A stretch of DNA of 64,000 nt from Planctobacterium sp965279005 (GCA_965279005.1 CBDIHK010000026.1:124001-188000), one strand, 5' to 3'. Counted from the first letter of the stretch, positions 28,386 to 37,668 are shown. The notes: generated by a model not told the origin, from the sequence alone. Numbers and translations are program-made.

Positions 28386-29274
28386 CATCTATGTACTCGG
28401 TAGCGGTGCTATTGGCTGCCTATTTGCCACCTACTGCCGGGAAGCGAATATTGGCTTCACTTTGCTTGGCCGGACAATCCCACCAGGGGGTATTCACTGC
28501 AAACTACTATCGGGCTTCGAAGCGGATTTAGCGCCCCACTCTAAGGCTGTAAGCGAGTTTAGGGGACAAATCAACGGGCTGTTGGTGGTCACCACCAAAG
28601 CCTATCAAGTCCATTGTGCATTGCAGCAGTTAAAACCAAAGGTCAGTAAAGACTGCACCCTGTTGCTGCTACACAACGGCATGGGGACAGAGCAGGCAAC
28701 ATTAAGGCTGTTTCCCAATAATAGTGTGGTCCGGATGCTAACCAACCGGGGCGCCCATAAAAAAGACTTGCACAACGTTATTGAAACGGGATTGGGCGAT
28801 AGTTATTGCGGATGGCTGCGGGAAGCCCAAGGGCAGAAAAAATTGGCTATTGAAACCCTTGTCACGCGAATTTGGCAAGATTGCCATTGGCAACAGGACA
28901 TATATCACGCCCTATACAAGAAACTCGCTATCAACGCCATGATCAACCCGCTAACTGCGCTGCACAACATTAACAACGGTGAATTATTACGACCTGCGTA
29001 TGACAAAGAACTAAAACTACTAGCTGCAGAGTTGGGCGAATTATTCACGGCACTGAACGTAAACCTAAATGCCGAAGATGTGTTGGCGCTGACCCGGCAA
29101 GTGGCCGCGGCAACCGCCAACAATAGCAGCTCCATGCGTGAAGACATACGCCTGGGTAGGACAACGGAAATCGACTATATCACTGGATATCTATTAGAAA
29201 AGGCGAAGGCCGTTGGAATTGCCATGCCATCGCATCAAAGCCTGGTACGTTCGCTTATAGGAGAATCAAAATAA
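28378..29274 (+). CDS. panE: 2-dehydropantoate 2-reductase
   Basis: A 298-residue protein that reduces ketopantoate to pantoate with NADPH in pantothenate synthesis. The N terminus is a Rossmann fold (IYVLGSGAIGCLFA), TKAYQ follows at the usual place, and KLAINAMINPLTAL carries the catalytic Lys region. The start is a TTG inside the end of the preceding gene, with GGAGG in place. It converges on thiI, with only 2 nt between the stops. Confidence 0.9.
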   Translation: MADIYVLGSGAIGCLFATYCREANIGFTLLGRTIPPGGIHCKLLSGFEADLAPHSKAVSEFRGQINGLLVVTTKAYQVHCALQQLKPKVSKDCTLLLLHNGMGTEQATLRLFPNNSVVRMLTNRGAHKKDLHNVIETGLGDSYCGWLREAQGQKKLAIETLVTRIWQDCHWQQDIYHALYKKLAINAMINPLTALHNINNGELLRPAYDKELKLLAAELGELFTALNVNLNAEDVLALTRQVAAATANNSSSMREDIRLGRTTEIDYITGYLLEKAKAVGIAMPSHQSLVRSLIGESK

Positions 29275-29276
29275 CG

Positions 29277-30740
29277 CTAAGGACGGTATACCTTTACATT
29301 GGCATGGCCGTGTTCATGCAATAACAAGGCTTGCATCTTGCTCATAACACCTCGGTCACAATACAGGTAATACTCGCCCCCTTGTGGCAAAGTCGAAAAG
29401 GTTTCCTGCAGTTTGTAAAAAGGAATGGTTTGGCATTCAATGCCGGGCAAGGCCAGTGGTTTCGCGTCAGCTTCAACAGGGCTGCGTATATCCAGCACAA
29501 CGGCGTCTTGTGGCAGGTTTGAAACAGAATCTACCGCCTTTATTTCGCGTTCTGCGGCAACCCCTAGCTTCCTGATATCCTGTACATCAGAAGCCCTTAC
29601 GGCTTGTTCGAGCAAGGCCAGGTTGCACTTGGCCTCAGAGTCCAACACTTGCTGCAATGGCGCTTTTACATTGGGCTTTAAGGAAATAACCCCACAATAT
29701 TCGGGGATGGACTTGGCAATGTCTTCAGTGCCAATTTCCCTTGCGGTGTCCACAATGTCCTGTTTATCACTACAGATCAGGGGGCGCAGTACCAGTTTGT
29801 CTGTGGCCGCTTCAATCAGGTGTAAATTACTTAGGGTTTGGCTAGAGACTTGCCCCAAACACTCACCGGTGACCAAGCCATTGATCCCCAGATTATTGGC
29901 GACAATTGTGGCTGCCCGCAGCATCATGCGCTTTAGCACCACGCCCATCACACCTGGCTCAACGTTTTCCAATATATCCGCAACTATCGCGGCAAAATCC
30001 ACGGCAATGAATTTCACACTGTGGCTAGGGCTGTAGGTTTGCCATAAATAGTGGCACATCTGGCGCACGCCGATTTCGTGCTCATTGCCGCCTAAATTAA
30101 AGAAACAATAGTGGGTTTTTGCGCCCCTGCGGATCAAGTGGTAGCTGGACACGCTCGAATCAAAGCCGCCAGATACCAGGCTCAGCACATCCTCTTGGGT
30201 TGGCAGCGGCATACCGCCTAGGCCACGGTGCCTGGCTTTGACCAATATTAATTGTTCCCCGTCAATTTCAAAGGCGACCGTTACCTGGGGATTGGACAGG
30301 TCGACCCCTGCGGTATCGCAACGCAGGAAAAGCTCACTGCCCACGTGTTTCGCTAGCTCCAGCGAAGAAAAAGTGTGCTTGCCTTTGCGCTTGACCCTCA
30401 CGGCAAAGGTTTTATGGGTAATTGCAGCTTGGTAAGCTTGCTGCACCTTGGCCACTATACCTTCGACGTCATCAAACACACTGGTTTCGACTTGTAGAAC
30501 TTGGTCAACACCAGGAATTTTGCACAACAGCTCCTGGCAGAGCCCGGCCTTACCAGCCTCTTCTGGCGCTAACACAACATCAATTTTGTCCCACTTTTGC
30601 TGCACCGTTGCCTCTATGCCACGTTGGCCCAATATCAAGCGAATATTGGCTTGTAATAGCCTTACGAAGCGCTTGCGCACGTCTTTGCTTTTGATATTTA
30701 TTTCTGGGTGCAGTTTGACGACAAAATGCGAGTTATTCAT
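29277..30740 (-). CDS. thiI: tRNA 4-thiouridine sulfurtransferase with rhodanese domain
   Basis: A 487-residue protein with NFLD and THUMP domains (1-~165), a PP-loop ATPase (VSGGFDSSVSSYHL) and a C-terminal rhodanese domain carrying the persulfide Cys461 in YLYCDRGVMSKMQ. It makes 4-thiouridine in tRNA and, through the rhodanese domain, passes sulfur to the thiazole of thiamine. This is the E. coli-type long form, consistent with thiL in the same window. Confidence 0.96.
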   Translation of the reverse strand: MNNSHFVVKLHPEINIKSKDVRKRFVRLLQANIRLILGQRGIEATVQQKWDKIDVVLAPEEAGKAGLCQELLCKIPGVDQVLQVETSVFDDVEGIVAKVQQAYQAAITHKTFAVRVKRKGKHTFSSLELAKHVGSELFLRCDTAGVDLSNPQVTVAFEIDGEQLILVKARHRGLGGMPLPTQEDVLSLVSGGFDSSVSSYHLIRRGAKTHYCFFNLGGNEHEIGVRQMCHYLWQTYSPSHSVKFIAVDFAAIVADILENVEPGVMGVVLKRMMLRAATIVANNLGINGLVTGECLGQVSSQTLSNLHLIEAATDKLVLRPLICSDKQDIVDTAREIGTEDIAKSIPEYCGVISLKPNVKAPLQQVLDSEAKCNLALLEQAVRASDVQDIRKLGVAAEREIKAVDSVSNLPQDAVVLDIRSPVEADAKPLALPGIECQTIPFYKLQETFSTLPQGGEYYLYCDRGVMSKMQALLLHEHGHANVKVYRP

Positions 30741-30826
30741 GGTTGATCTTGGCGCGGCTTTAGTTCAAAAGTCGCGCATTATAGCGGCATAACCCCGTTG
30801 CGCATAGCCGCTTGGAGGCCAAGGCG

Positions 30827-31759
30827 TTAACTCTCTTCCAATACCGTAATAGGATCGGAGAACTTAGGTTTACCTTGGTTAATGGCAATTTCTACCCTGC
30901 GGTTGCGGGCCGGGTTGGATTCGTCATCGGTCAAAGGGGCAGTATCAGCTTTGCCTACTACTTCCATGCGGCTTTCATCAAAGCCTTGTACCCGCCTTAT
31001 CACTTCCGCCACAGCCACGGCACGCTGGGCGGATAAATCCCAGTTGGAGCGGTACAGCTCGTTGGAAATATTCTGGCTATCACTGTGCCCTGATATAGTA
31101 ATTTCACCAGGCATATCCACCAGTAATTCGGCGACCCTCTCCAGGATAGGAATAAATTGGGGCTGCAAAAACGCCGAGCCTGCCGAAAATGAACCGTTTT
31201 CCCTGATCCGGATGGTAATTTGCTGGCCAAGTGACTCCATCTCAATTGAGCCATCAACAATTTGCTTTTCCAATGCCTCTGCGACTTTTTTCATCATTTC
31301 ATTGGTCTGTTCTTGCGCCGCTTGCTGGGTCGGTGTCGCTGCCGAGGATTCACTCGCGGTTTGTTGTGCCTGACCACCCCGTTGCTGGCCACGTTGTTTC
31401 TGCCGGCCACCGGCAGAATCTTCATCACCAGCTTGGAACTCCAGCATCTGCTGGGTCATTTCAATGGTCTGTTGCTGGATATTTTCTATCGGGGTGGGAT
31501 CCGGGCGTCCCGGCCTGAATTCCATGGCAATGACACTGGTACCTTTGGGAATGTCTTTTACCTCGATTTTGTTTTGCACACCGAATGCAAACTTCATGGA
31601 ACCGGCAATCTGTTTGAATTTCAGCACGTCCATTTCGGAAAATGCCAATAGCAATACAAAAAAGCACATTAGCAGTGACATCAGATCAGCGAAGGTGCCC
31701 ATCCACTGCGGTAGGCCGGGGGGGGGACACTTGGGACACTCTTCAGCTTGTTCGCTCAT
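30827..31759 (-). CDS. pomB: Sodium-type flagellar stator protein PomB (MotB family)
   Basis: A 310-residue stator subunit. One membrane helix (about 21-42) starts with TFADLMSLLMCFFVLLLAF, in which Asp25 is the ion-binding residue. A long Gln-rich linker follows (about 110-160), then an OmpA-like peptidoglycan-binding domain (ISGHSDSQNISNELYRSNWDLSAQRA). The GLPQWMGTFADLMSLLMCFFVLLL type is that of the sodium-driven polar flagellum of marine gammaproteobacteria. It is 15 nt downstream of pomA. Confidence 0.94.
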   Translation of the reverse strand: MSEQAEECPKCPPPGLPQWMGTFADLMSLLMCFFVLLLAFSEMDVLKFKQIAGSMKFAFGVQNKIEVKDIPKGTSVIAMEFRPGRPDPTPIENIQQQTIEMTQQMLEFQAGDEDSAGGRQKQRGQQRGGQAQQTASESSAATPTQQAAQEQTNEMMKKVAEALEKQIVDGSIEMESLGQQITIRIRENGSFSAGSAFLQPQFIPILERVAELLVDMPGEITISGHSDSQNISNELYRSNWDLSAQRAVAVAEVIRRVQGFDESRMEVVGKADTAPLTDDESNPARNRRVEIAINQGKPKFSDPITVLEES

Positions 31760-31774
31760 ATTGCCTACCTCGGT

Positions 31775-32539
31775 TTAATCGTCTGGCCCGGCGTTGCCGC
31801 GCTTACTAGCAGCAAGGTAATTCTTGAGAATACCTTCGATAACTCTTGGGTTTTGACCATCGGCGATGCCGATAATTCCATCAAGCACCAGGCTTTGGTT
31901 GAGTTTTTCTTCTTCTTTCCTGTTATTGAGTTTGGTTGCGATGGGCAAACAGATAACATTGGCCAAGAAGGCACCATAAAGCGTGGTTAGCAGGGCAACC
32001 GCCATGGCAGGACCGATGGCCTTGGGGTCGTCCATGTTCGACAACATGGCAACCAGCCCGATCAGTGTCCCTATCATCCCCATCGCCGGTGCAACATCAC
32101 CTAAAGCTTTGTAAATGGTGGCGCCAAACTCATGGCGCTCTGTGGTCATAGAAATATCTTTGGACAAGGTGGCACGGACAACATCAATATCGTGGCCATC
32201 CACCAGCATATCGACGCCTTTTTGCATAAATTCGTTTTCGATTTCCGCTTCTTCCAACGCTAAGAAGCCACCTTTACGGGCAGCGTCTGCCATTTCAACG
32301 ATTTTTTGAATTAACTCGTCTGGGGCTTCAATTTTGAACATAAACGCCTTTGCGGCAATTTTGCCCGCGCCGAAGAACTGCCCCAGTGTATATTGGGACA
32401 ACACAACAAACACGGTGCCACCAAATACAATCAGAATAGAGGGTACATTAACGAACATTCCCATGTCGCCGCCGATGATCATTGCCATCACTACAAAGCC
32501 AATAGCACCAATCATTCCAATCAGCGTTGCTAAATCCAC
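31775..32539 (-). CDS. pomA: Sodium-type flagellar stator protein PomA (MotA family)
   Basis: A 254-residue membrane protein with four transmembrane segments and the MotA/PomA signature in the last pair (APAMGMIGTLIGLVAML and AVALLTTLYGAFLANV). It forms the ring around PomB that couples sodium flow to rotation. The start is a GTG at 32539 with a strong AGGAGG 6-7 nt upstream; an operon with pomB is clear. Confidence 0.95.
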   Translation of the reverse strand: MDLATLIGMIGAIGFVVMAMIIGGDMGMFVNVPSILIVFGGTVFVVLSQYTLGQFFGAGKIAAKAFMFKIEAPDELIQKIVEMADAARKGGFLALEEAEIENEFMQKGVDMLVDGHDIDVVRATLSKDISMTTERHEFGATIYKALGDVAPAMGMIGTLIGLVAMLSNMDDPKAIGPAMAVALLTTLYGAFLANVICLPIATKLNNRKEEEKLNQSLVLDGIIGIADGQNPRVIEGILKNYLAASKRGNAGPDD

Positions 32540-32845
32540 ATCATCCTCCTACATAGGCATAAAGCAGGGTAAAGTTGCCAGACGAACATTAATTACTACT
32601 ACTTCTGGGAATATTTCCGCTAAGTCGCTGACTTGACAACCATTCTATCGACAATCCCATTTTTTTCTACAGTATTATTTTTTGCAGTATTAATTGTTAT
32701 AGCTAAGTGTAATCGCAGTTCAGGATTTTTCCTTGATATTGCTAAAACCCCGCAATTTACCCAAGCAAATCGGCAACTAGTGTTTGACCCTAACAGCCGC
32801 CTTGGGTAAGGTGCGCAGCATTATTCCACAGCAATTGGTAACTTT
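32540..32845. other. Divergent intergenic region pomA / xseB
   Basis: A 306-nt AT-rich stretch that must carry the promoters for pomAB and for xseB-ispA-dxs. On the pomA side TTGTCA and AAATAT are spaced by 17 nt, a possible promoter. I see no sigma-28 or sigma-54 flagellar promoter and no ORF. Confidence 0.4.
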
Positions 32846-33097
32846 GTGAGTGATTCAAATTCTGCAAACTCCCCTACATTTGAGCAAACCCTAGTCGAGC
32901 TAGAAGAGATTGTCGCTAAAATGGAACAAGGTGACCTGCCCCTAGACCAAGCCCTAGCAGCATTTGAGCGCGGTATTGGGCTAGCTAGGACCGGCCAGGA
33001 GACGCTAAAAAATGCAGAACAAAAAGTGCAAATGCTGGTAAAAACCAGCGCCGGCGAATCACTTGTCGATATGGACAAAGCTGAAGATGCCGAATAA
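32846..33097 (+). CDS. xseB: Exodeoxyribonuclease VII small subunit
   Basis: An 83-residue protein with the family core FEQTLVELEEIVAKMEQGDLPLDQALAAFERG. Several copies bind XseA to form exonuclease VII, which degrades single-stranded DNA. It starts with GTG. It is first in the conserved order xseB-ispA-dxs, and ispA begins inside its last codons. Confidence 0.95.
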   Translation: MSDSNSANSPTFEQTLVELEEIVAKMEQGDLPLDQALAAFERGIGLARTGQETLKNAEQKVQMLVKTSAGESLVDMDKAEDAE

Positions 33098-34013
33098 GCC
33101 AGTGCATGGCGCTGAAGTACAAGGCAACAATGGCTGGAGGGAATTCCAGCAGCACTACGCCAAGCTGATAAACCAAAACCTAGCGAACACCATTACTGCC
33201 CTGCCCGATCTCAATGCACCGCTAAAGTCAGCAATGGAATACAGCCTTTTAGCTGGCGGCAAACGCATTCGCCCTTTTTTATTATTCGCAACCGGAACCA
33301 TGCTGGAAGTGGATGAAGCCAAGCTGTTGCCCTGCGCCATCGCCCTCGAATGCATCCACACCTACTCCTTGATCCACGACGACCTGCCGGCAATGGATGA
33401 CGACGACTTAAGGCGCGGCCAAGCCACATGCCATATAGCCTTTGACGAGGCTACCGCCATCCTGGCAGGCGATGCCTTGCAGGCCCTTGCCTACCAGGTG
33501 ATTTTAGGATCCAAGCAGTTAAACGCAGTTCAAAAACAACTGGTGGCGCTTGATTTGAGCAATGCCTCCGGCTACCAAGGTATGTGCGGCGGGCAATCCC
33601 TAGACATTGCTTTTACCGATACCGCCGCGAGCCTGCCCGAGCTACAGCAAATACACCAGCTTAAAACCGGCGCCTTGATCCTTTCCAGCATTACTATGGC
33701 GACCCACTTGGCACAGGGCATAGGTGAGCAAACCCGGGAACGGCTGACTGACTTCGGCAAAGCACTTGGCCTGGCGTTCCAGGTTAAAGACGACATATTG
33801 GATGTTGAGGGCGCGACTGAAGCCTTGGGGAAACCCCAAGGTTCTGATGAATCTATCAATAAATCTACCTACCCCAAACTAATGGGATTAGCTGACGCTA
33901 AAACTTTTTTGCAATCTTTGCGTAGCAATGCACTACAAGCGCTTGATGCAATACCTTACAATACCGGGCTGCTTGAATCATTTACCGATTATGTGGTCAA
34001 CCGGGACCACTGA
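33087..34013 (+). CDS. ispA: Farnesyl (geranyl) diphosphate synthase
   Basis: A 308-residue prenyl synthase. The first Asp-rich motif is DDLPAMDDDDLRRG, the second DDILDVEG, with GGKRIRP and CGGQSLD also in place. It condenses isopentenyl and dimethylallyl diphosphate to farnesyl diphosphate for quinones and undecaprenyl carriers. I start at the ATG at 33087, which overlaps the xseB stop region; the frame extends 8 codons further into xseB. It works directly downstream of the pathway opened by Dxs. Confidence 0.95.
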   Translation: MPNKPVHGAEVQGNNGWREFQQHYAKLINQNLANTITALPDLNAPLKSAMEYSLLAGGKRIRPFLLFATGTMLEVDEAKLLPCAIALECIHTYSLIHDDLPAMDDDDLRRGQATCHIAFDEATAILAGDALQALAYQVILGSKQLNAVQKQLVALDLSNASGYQGMCGGQSLDIAFTDTAASLPELQQIHQLKTGALILSSITMATHLAQGIGEQTRERLTDFGKALGLAFQVKDDILDVEGATEALGKPQGSDESINKSTYPKLMGLADAKTFLQSLRSNALQALDAIPYNTGLLESFTDYVVNRDH

Positions 34014-34033
34014 GATAGGAAAAGAAAAATCTA

Positions 34034-35902
34034 ATGACACTGGATCTCGACCACTACCCATTGTTGGCACAGGCCTTGACGCCTGAGCAACTGCGAAAAC
34101 TGCCCAAAGATCAGCTCAAAGGTGTAGCTGATGAACTTAGGGCCTATTTGCTCGCCAGCGTTAGCCAGAGTAGTGGTCATTTTGCATCAGGCTTGGGGAC
34201 GGTCGAGCTTACCGTTGCCCTGCACTATGCCTACCAGACGCCATTTGACCGGCTAGTTTGGGATGTGGGCCACCAGGCTTATCCCCACAAAATTATCACT
34301 GGCCGAAGCGACCGCATTACCAGTATCCGCCAAAAAGGCGGCTTGCACCCATTCCCCTGGCCCCCTGAAAGTGATTATGACACCTTTGCGGTAGGCCATT
34401 CGTCTACCTCTATTAGTGCTGCGCTTGGCATGGCTGTGGCTGCCGAAAAAGAAGGCAAAGGTCGAAAAGTTGTGGCAGTTATTGGTGACGGTGCCATGAC
34501 TGCCGGTATGGCTTTTGAAGCACTTAACCACGGCGGTGACATAGGCAAAGACTTATTGGTTGTGCTAAATGACAATGAGATGTCGATTTCGGAAAACGTT
34601 GGTGCCCTCAACAGCCACTTGGCGCGCCTGCTGACTGGCAGCTTTTTCAACTCGATCCGCGATGGTGGCAAGAAGCTGCTATCCAATGTCCCGCCAATCA
34701 AGGAATTTGCCAGCCGCGCTGAAGAACACATCAAGGGCATGGTAGTTCCCGGCACCATCTTTGAAGAGTTAGGTTTCAATTACATTGGCCCAATCGACGG
34801 CCACGATGTTGACGGCATGGTGGATACCCTGCACAACATGCGCAACTTGGAAGGTCCCCAAATCCTGCACGTCGTCACCCGCAAAGGCAAAGGCTACGAG
34901 GTAGCAGAAAAAGATCCGATCAAGTTCCATGCCGTACCGAAATTCAACCCGGCTGACAACAAACTGCCTAAATCAGCTGCCTCCAAGCCCACTTATTCCA
35001 AGATATTTGGCGACTGGATCTGCGATATGGCAGCCAAAGATCCCAAGTTGATGGGTATTACCCCTGCCATGCGCGAAGGTTCGGGGTTAGTGCGGTTTTC
35101 CCAAGAGTATCCGGATCAGTATTTCGATGTCGCCATAGCTGAGCAACACGCAGTGACATTTGGCGCGGGACTGGCCAAAGATGGCATGAATGCCGTAGTA
35201 GCGATTTATTCTACCTTCCTGCAGCGCGCTTATGACCAACTGATACACGATGTTGCCATCCAAAACCTACCGGTACTTTTTGCCATTGACCGGGCGGGTA
35301 TTGTGGGTGCCGACGGCCCAACCCACCAAGGTGCGTTTGACCTCACGTATATGCGCTGTATCCCTAACCTGGTCATTATGGCACCGGGTGACGAACAAGA
35401 GTGCCGCGACATGTTATACACGGGCCACCTGATGCAACAACCTGCCGCAGTACGCTACCCAAGGGGTGCCGGCATGGGCGTGGAAGTAAGGGAGCAAATG
35501 CAAGAGCTAGAAATTGGCAAATCCCGTACCCTCAGGCAAGGACAAAAAGTCGCAATTTTAAACTTTGGCACCCTATTGCCCTATGCCATTGCAGCAGCCG
35601 GGCAGCTGGATGCCACGCTAATTGATATGCGCTTTGTTAAACCACTGGATCTGGAAGCCATTGCCAACGCAGCAACTGCACACGACCTGTTAGTCACCTT
35701 AGAAGACAACGCCATTGCTGGCGGTGCCGGTAGCGGGGTTGCCGAAGCATTAAACCAATCTGGCCAGTCCTGCCCTATTTTACATATTGGCTTGCCTGAC
35801 CAGTTCATTATGCAAGGCACCCAGGTGGAAATGTATGCAGAACTGGGGTTAGACGCACAAGGCATCGTCGCTAAAGTGCAGCAACGACTAAATTCGCAAT
35901 AG
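34034..35902 (+). CDS. dxs: 1-deoxy-D-xylulose-5-phosphate synthase
   Basis: A 622-residue thiamine-diphosphate enzyme (E. coli 620). It joins pyruvate and glyceraldehyde 3-phosphate in the first step of the MEP isoprenoid pathway. Motifs include VGHQAYPHKI, the ThDP-binding GDGAMTAGMAFEALNH with VVLNDNEMSIS, and AEQHAVTFGAGLA in the transketolase-like middle domain. A hairpin (GGCGCTGG with CCAGCGCC, about 35919-35944) follows the stop but has no T-run. In relatives pgpA usually comes next; here the accessory island begins right after dxs. Confidence 0.97.
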   Translation: MTLDLDHYPLLAQALTPEQLRKLPKDQLKGVADELRAYLLASVSQSSGHFASGLGTVELTVALHYAYQTPFDRLVWDVGHQAYPHKIITGRSDRITSIRQKGGLHPFPWPPESDYDTFAVGHSSTSISAALGMAVAAEKEGKGRKVVAVIGDGAMTAGMAFEALNHGGDIGKDLLVVLNDNEMSISENVGALNSHLARLLTGSFFNSIRDGGKKLLSNVPPIKEFASRAEEHIKGMVVPGTIFEELGFNYIGPIDGHDVDGMVDTLHNMRNLEGPQILHVVTRKGKGYEVAEKDPIKFHAVPKFNPADNKLPKSAASKPTYSKIFGDWICDMAAKDPKLMGITPAMREGSGLVRFSQEYPDQYFDVAIAEQHAVTFGAGLAKDGMNAVVAIYSTFLQRAYDQLIHDVAIQNLPVLFAIDRAGIVGADGPTHQGAFDLTYMRCIPNLVIMAPGDEQECRDMLYTGHLMQQPAAVRYPRGAGMGVEVREQMQELEIGKSRTLRQGQKVAILNFGTLLPYAIAAAGQLDATLIDMRFVKPLDLEAIANAATAHDLLVTLEDNAIAGGAGSGVAEALNQSGQSCPILHIGLPDQFIMQGTQVEMYAELGLDAQGIVAKVQQRLNSQ

Positions 35903-36229
35903 GGGAAATAACCTAGTGGCGCTGGCGAAAACTTCCAGCGCCGCTGGTGATTGCTGCGGATTATGGGAGCAGGATTTAGGCAAATGCCTGCCAATAGATT
36001 GCATCATTTTGCTAATGCCACCAGCCATTTGGGGAGTGCATAATAAATGCGCATGATTGGTCATCACCCCCCAAGCATGAATGTCGACTTCATATTGAGC
36101 AGGGTATTTTTTTAACCATCCAACATGCGCTGTTAAACCTTGTTCCAAACCGAAACAAATTTGGCGGTTATTACCTCTTTCGATTATATGTTGCGGTACC
36201 CCAACGGGATCCACACGATGTAAACGAGC
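35888..36229 (-). pseudogene. REP-associated tyrosine transposase (RAYT) remnant
   Basis: From the ATG at 36229 (preceded by AAAGGA) the first about 83 residues match the Y1/RAYT family: MARLHRVDPVGVPQHIIERG, then WGVMTNHAHLLCTP carrying the HxH metal-binding pair of HUH enzymes. After QSIGR, where the family continues with the catalytic Tyr helix, the sequence turns unrelated (HLPKSCSHNPQQ) and runs to a stop over the dxs end. The catalytic Tyr part is missing, so it is inactive. RAYTs mobilise short palindromic repeats, and GGGGTCAGAG-type repeats are abundant just upstream of it. Confidence 0.85.
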
Positions 36230-36286
36230 CATCTTCAATCCTTTGAAAAATTTCCTCCAACTCAAAAGCTAACATAGCTGATGTTA

Positions 36287-36335
36287 CTAACCAAACGTTA
36301 AAAGTTTACTCTGACCCCAGATATTCTAACCAAAC
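36287..36335. repeat. 10-bp direct repeat around a GGGGTCAGAG-type block
   Basis: CTAACCAAAC occurs at 36287-36296 and again at 36326-36335, bracketing 29 nt that consist almost only of the GGGGTCAGAG-type repeat. The right copy includes the stop codon of the RES toxin gene. It looks like a target duplication around a small insertion. Confidence 0.6.
36298..36322 (-). repeat. 25-bp direct repeat, left copy (GGGGTCAGAG family)
   Basis: A 25-nt block with core AAAAGTTTACTCTGACCCC is repeated without mismatch at 37644-37668. The two copies bracket the RES/Xre pair and the tyrosine recombinase remnant. Confidence 0.9.
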
Positions 36336-36838
36336 ATCCGGTGTGAATAGACTGGCTCGCGGTGCTCCAATAGCCTGATTTTTTCCAAACCAACGGTTTC
36401 GGGGTTGACGACGATATTACTATAGCTGGATACCCTAATGCCGTTGATGGGGTTGGTGGCGATATCGCGGTTTATGGCGGCTGAGGGTACTAGAATTGCG
36501 TCGTAGCTCGCAGCATCGAGCAAGTAGCTAGAGCCCAACTGTTGGGATTCTGGCTGGTGTGCGTCCGCTGCCCAGTCCCACGGCAGCTCCTTGGGCTCAA
36601 CCGAATGCACGCGCAAAGAGGGGAATTCGAAAATAGAGACAACAAACAAGCGGTTCACCATTTTAGGTGAGGGCATGTAGTTGGCTATTTCGAGCATCGC
36701 ATTTTGTACATTAGTGCTGAAATACATCGCTGGGACATTGGCTAGGTTCCACCTGGCACCTACCCTGAAACTTGTGGTTTTACTGTAATCGTGCCAAGCG
36801 TCAGCGTAGTCCGTTTTGACCACTTTAAACAGGATCAC
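36326..36838 (-). CDS. RES-domain toxin
   Basis: A 170-residue RES-domain protein. Visible family features are TTSFRVGARWNLANVPAMYFSTNVQNAMLE cut across residues about 20-50 (Arg and Glu of the RES fold) and YDAILVPSAAIN, with the conserved Ser, about residue 130. Characterised RES toxins degrade NAD+ and stop growth. Its start overlaps the antitoxin stop by 4 nt (ATGA), the usual arrangement of a type II pair with the antitoxin first. The stop lies within a 10-bp direct repeat beside the GGGGTCAGAG-type block. Confidence 0.88.
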   Translation of the reverse strand: MILFKVVKTDYADAWHDYSKTTSFRVGARWNLANVPAMYFSTNVQNAMLEIANYMPSPKMVNRLFVVSIFEFPSLRVHSVEPKELPWDWAADAHQPESQQLGSSYLLDAASYDAILVPSAAINRDIATNPINGIRVSSYSNIVVNPETVGLEKIRLLEHREPVYSHRMFG

Positions 36839-37290
36839 CCAAGCACTCCGTAACGCATTTCATCAAGGCAGGTGCGCAGCTTTTGCCTGCCAACAATGGT
36901 ATCCATAAATTCCGCAGGGGTATGCCCATCCAGTACAGGTAGCGGCGTGGCTATCCACTCCTTGAGCAACCCTTCATCAAAATCAAAAAATTGCCTTAGC
37001 TCTTTCCAAAGCATCGACAGGTCGTTCAAACCATCGGTTTGGCTCTTTGAAAGTGTGCGGCGGTAGAGTTTTGGGAAGTTGGTCTTGTCAGTCCCCAAGG
37101 TTCCGATTACCACCGCCCTTGGGATGTATTGCACCATGTGCTTCAATGTTTGGCCAGCCAGGCCATGCTCCACCATCCGGCTAATCGCAAGCGGGTCGTC
37201 GGACAGGGCTTGCAATGCCTGGGCGTCACCTTCCAAGCGGGTCATAATGACATCATCTAAATCTGTAGCCGATTGCGTTTGCACCATCAT
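36835..37290 (-). CDS. Xre/MbcA/ParS-type antitoxin (DUF2384)
   Basis: A 151-residue protein directly upstream of the RES toxin. The C-terminal half matches the Xre/MbcA/ParS toxin-binding domain: FDEGLLKEWIATPLPVLDGHTPAEFMDT, then GRQKLRTCLDEMRYGVLG. The N-terminal part should bind DNA and the operator, so autoregulation is expected. Two ATG codons are adjacent (37290 and 37287), and no strong ribosome site separates them. The pair is probably a stabilising passenger of the island. Confidence 0.87.
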   Translation of the reverse strand: MMVQTQSATDLDDVIMTRLEGDAQALQALSDDPLAISRMVEHGLAGQTLKHMVQYIPRAVVIGTLGTDKTNFPKLYRRTLSKSQTDGLNDLSMLWKELRQFFDFDEGLLKEWIATPLPVLDGHTPAEFMDTIVGRQKLRTCLDEMRYGVLG

Positions 37291-37335
37291 TTACACCAAA
37301 TAGTATTATTTACTATGAAAGCATAGTTCAATTGA

Positions 37336-37641
37336 CTAATCATGAAAAGGGACGTTTTCCTTGCCCAATTGTGGCTGCCGTGCTGCTGGGTGGGTCTTTC
37401 CAAATACACGGCACAGTAGCCCCTTGGCAACATGGGTATAGGACTGTGTCGTTGAAATGCTTGCGTGACCCAGGAGCTCCTGGATGACCCTAAGGCTCGC
37501 GCCATTTTCTAGCATTGAGGTCGCTGTTGTATGCCAATAAAGGTTCGCTACACCAGGTTTGGCCACACCTGCCCGTAATTTGTATTTACTGACTATTGCG
37601 GATATTTTCTTACCTCCTATCCGCCTGCCATCGTCACCCAA
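37336..37641 (-). pseudogene. Tyrosine recombinase C-terminal remnant
   Basis: About 100 residues matching the catalytic end of phage-integrase/Xer-type recombinases: HTTATSMLENGASLRVIQEL, then LGHASISTTQSYTHV with the LGHxS motif and the nucleophile Tyr, then a THPA tail. All upstream domains are missing. Where the family has HLFRH, this copy reads NLYWH, so the second catalytic Arg has become Trp. It is inactive and marks an older integration event. It sits inside the 25-bp direct repeats with the toxin-antitoxin pair. Confidence 0.85.
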
Positions 37642-37643
37642 AA

Positions 37644-37668
37644 TTAAAAGTTTACTCTGACCCCAGAT
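37644..37668 (-). repeat. 25-bp direct repeat, right copy (GGGGTCAGAG family)
   Basis: This is an exact copy of 36298-36322 in the same orientation. It is fused to the end of an Rhs gene fragment on one side and adjoins the recombinase remnant on the other. Confidence 0.9.

Noticed and set aside
32540..32845. A sigma-54 promoter for pomAB (TGGC...TGC near 32565-32585)
   Set aside because: The GG to GC spacing is 12 nt, not the required 10.
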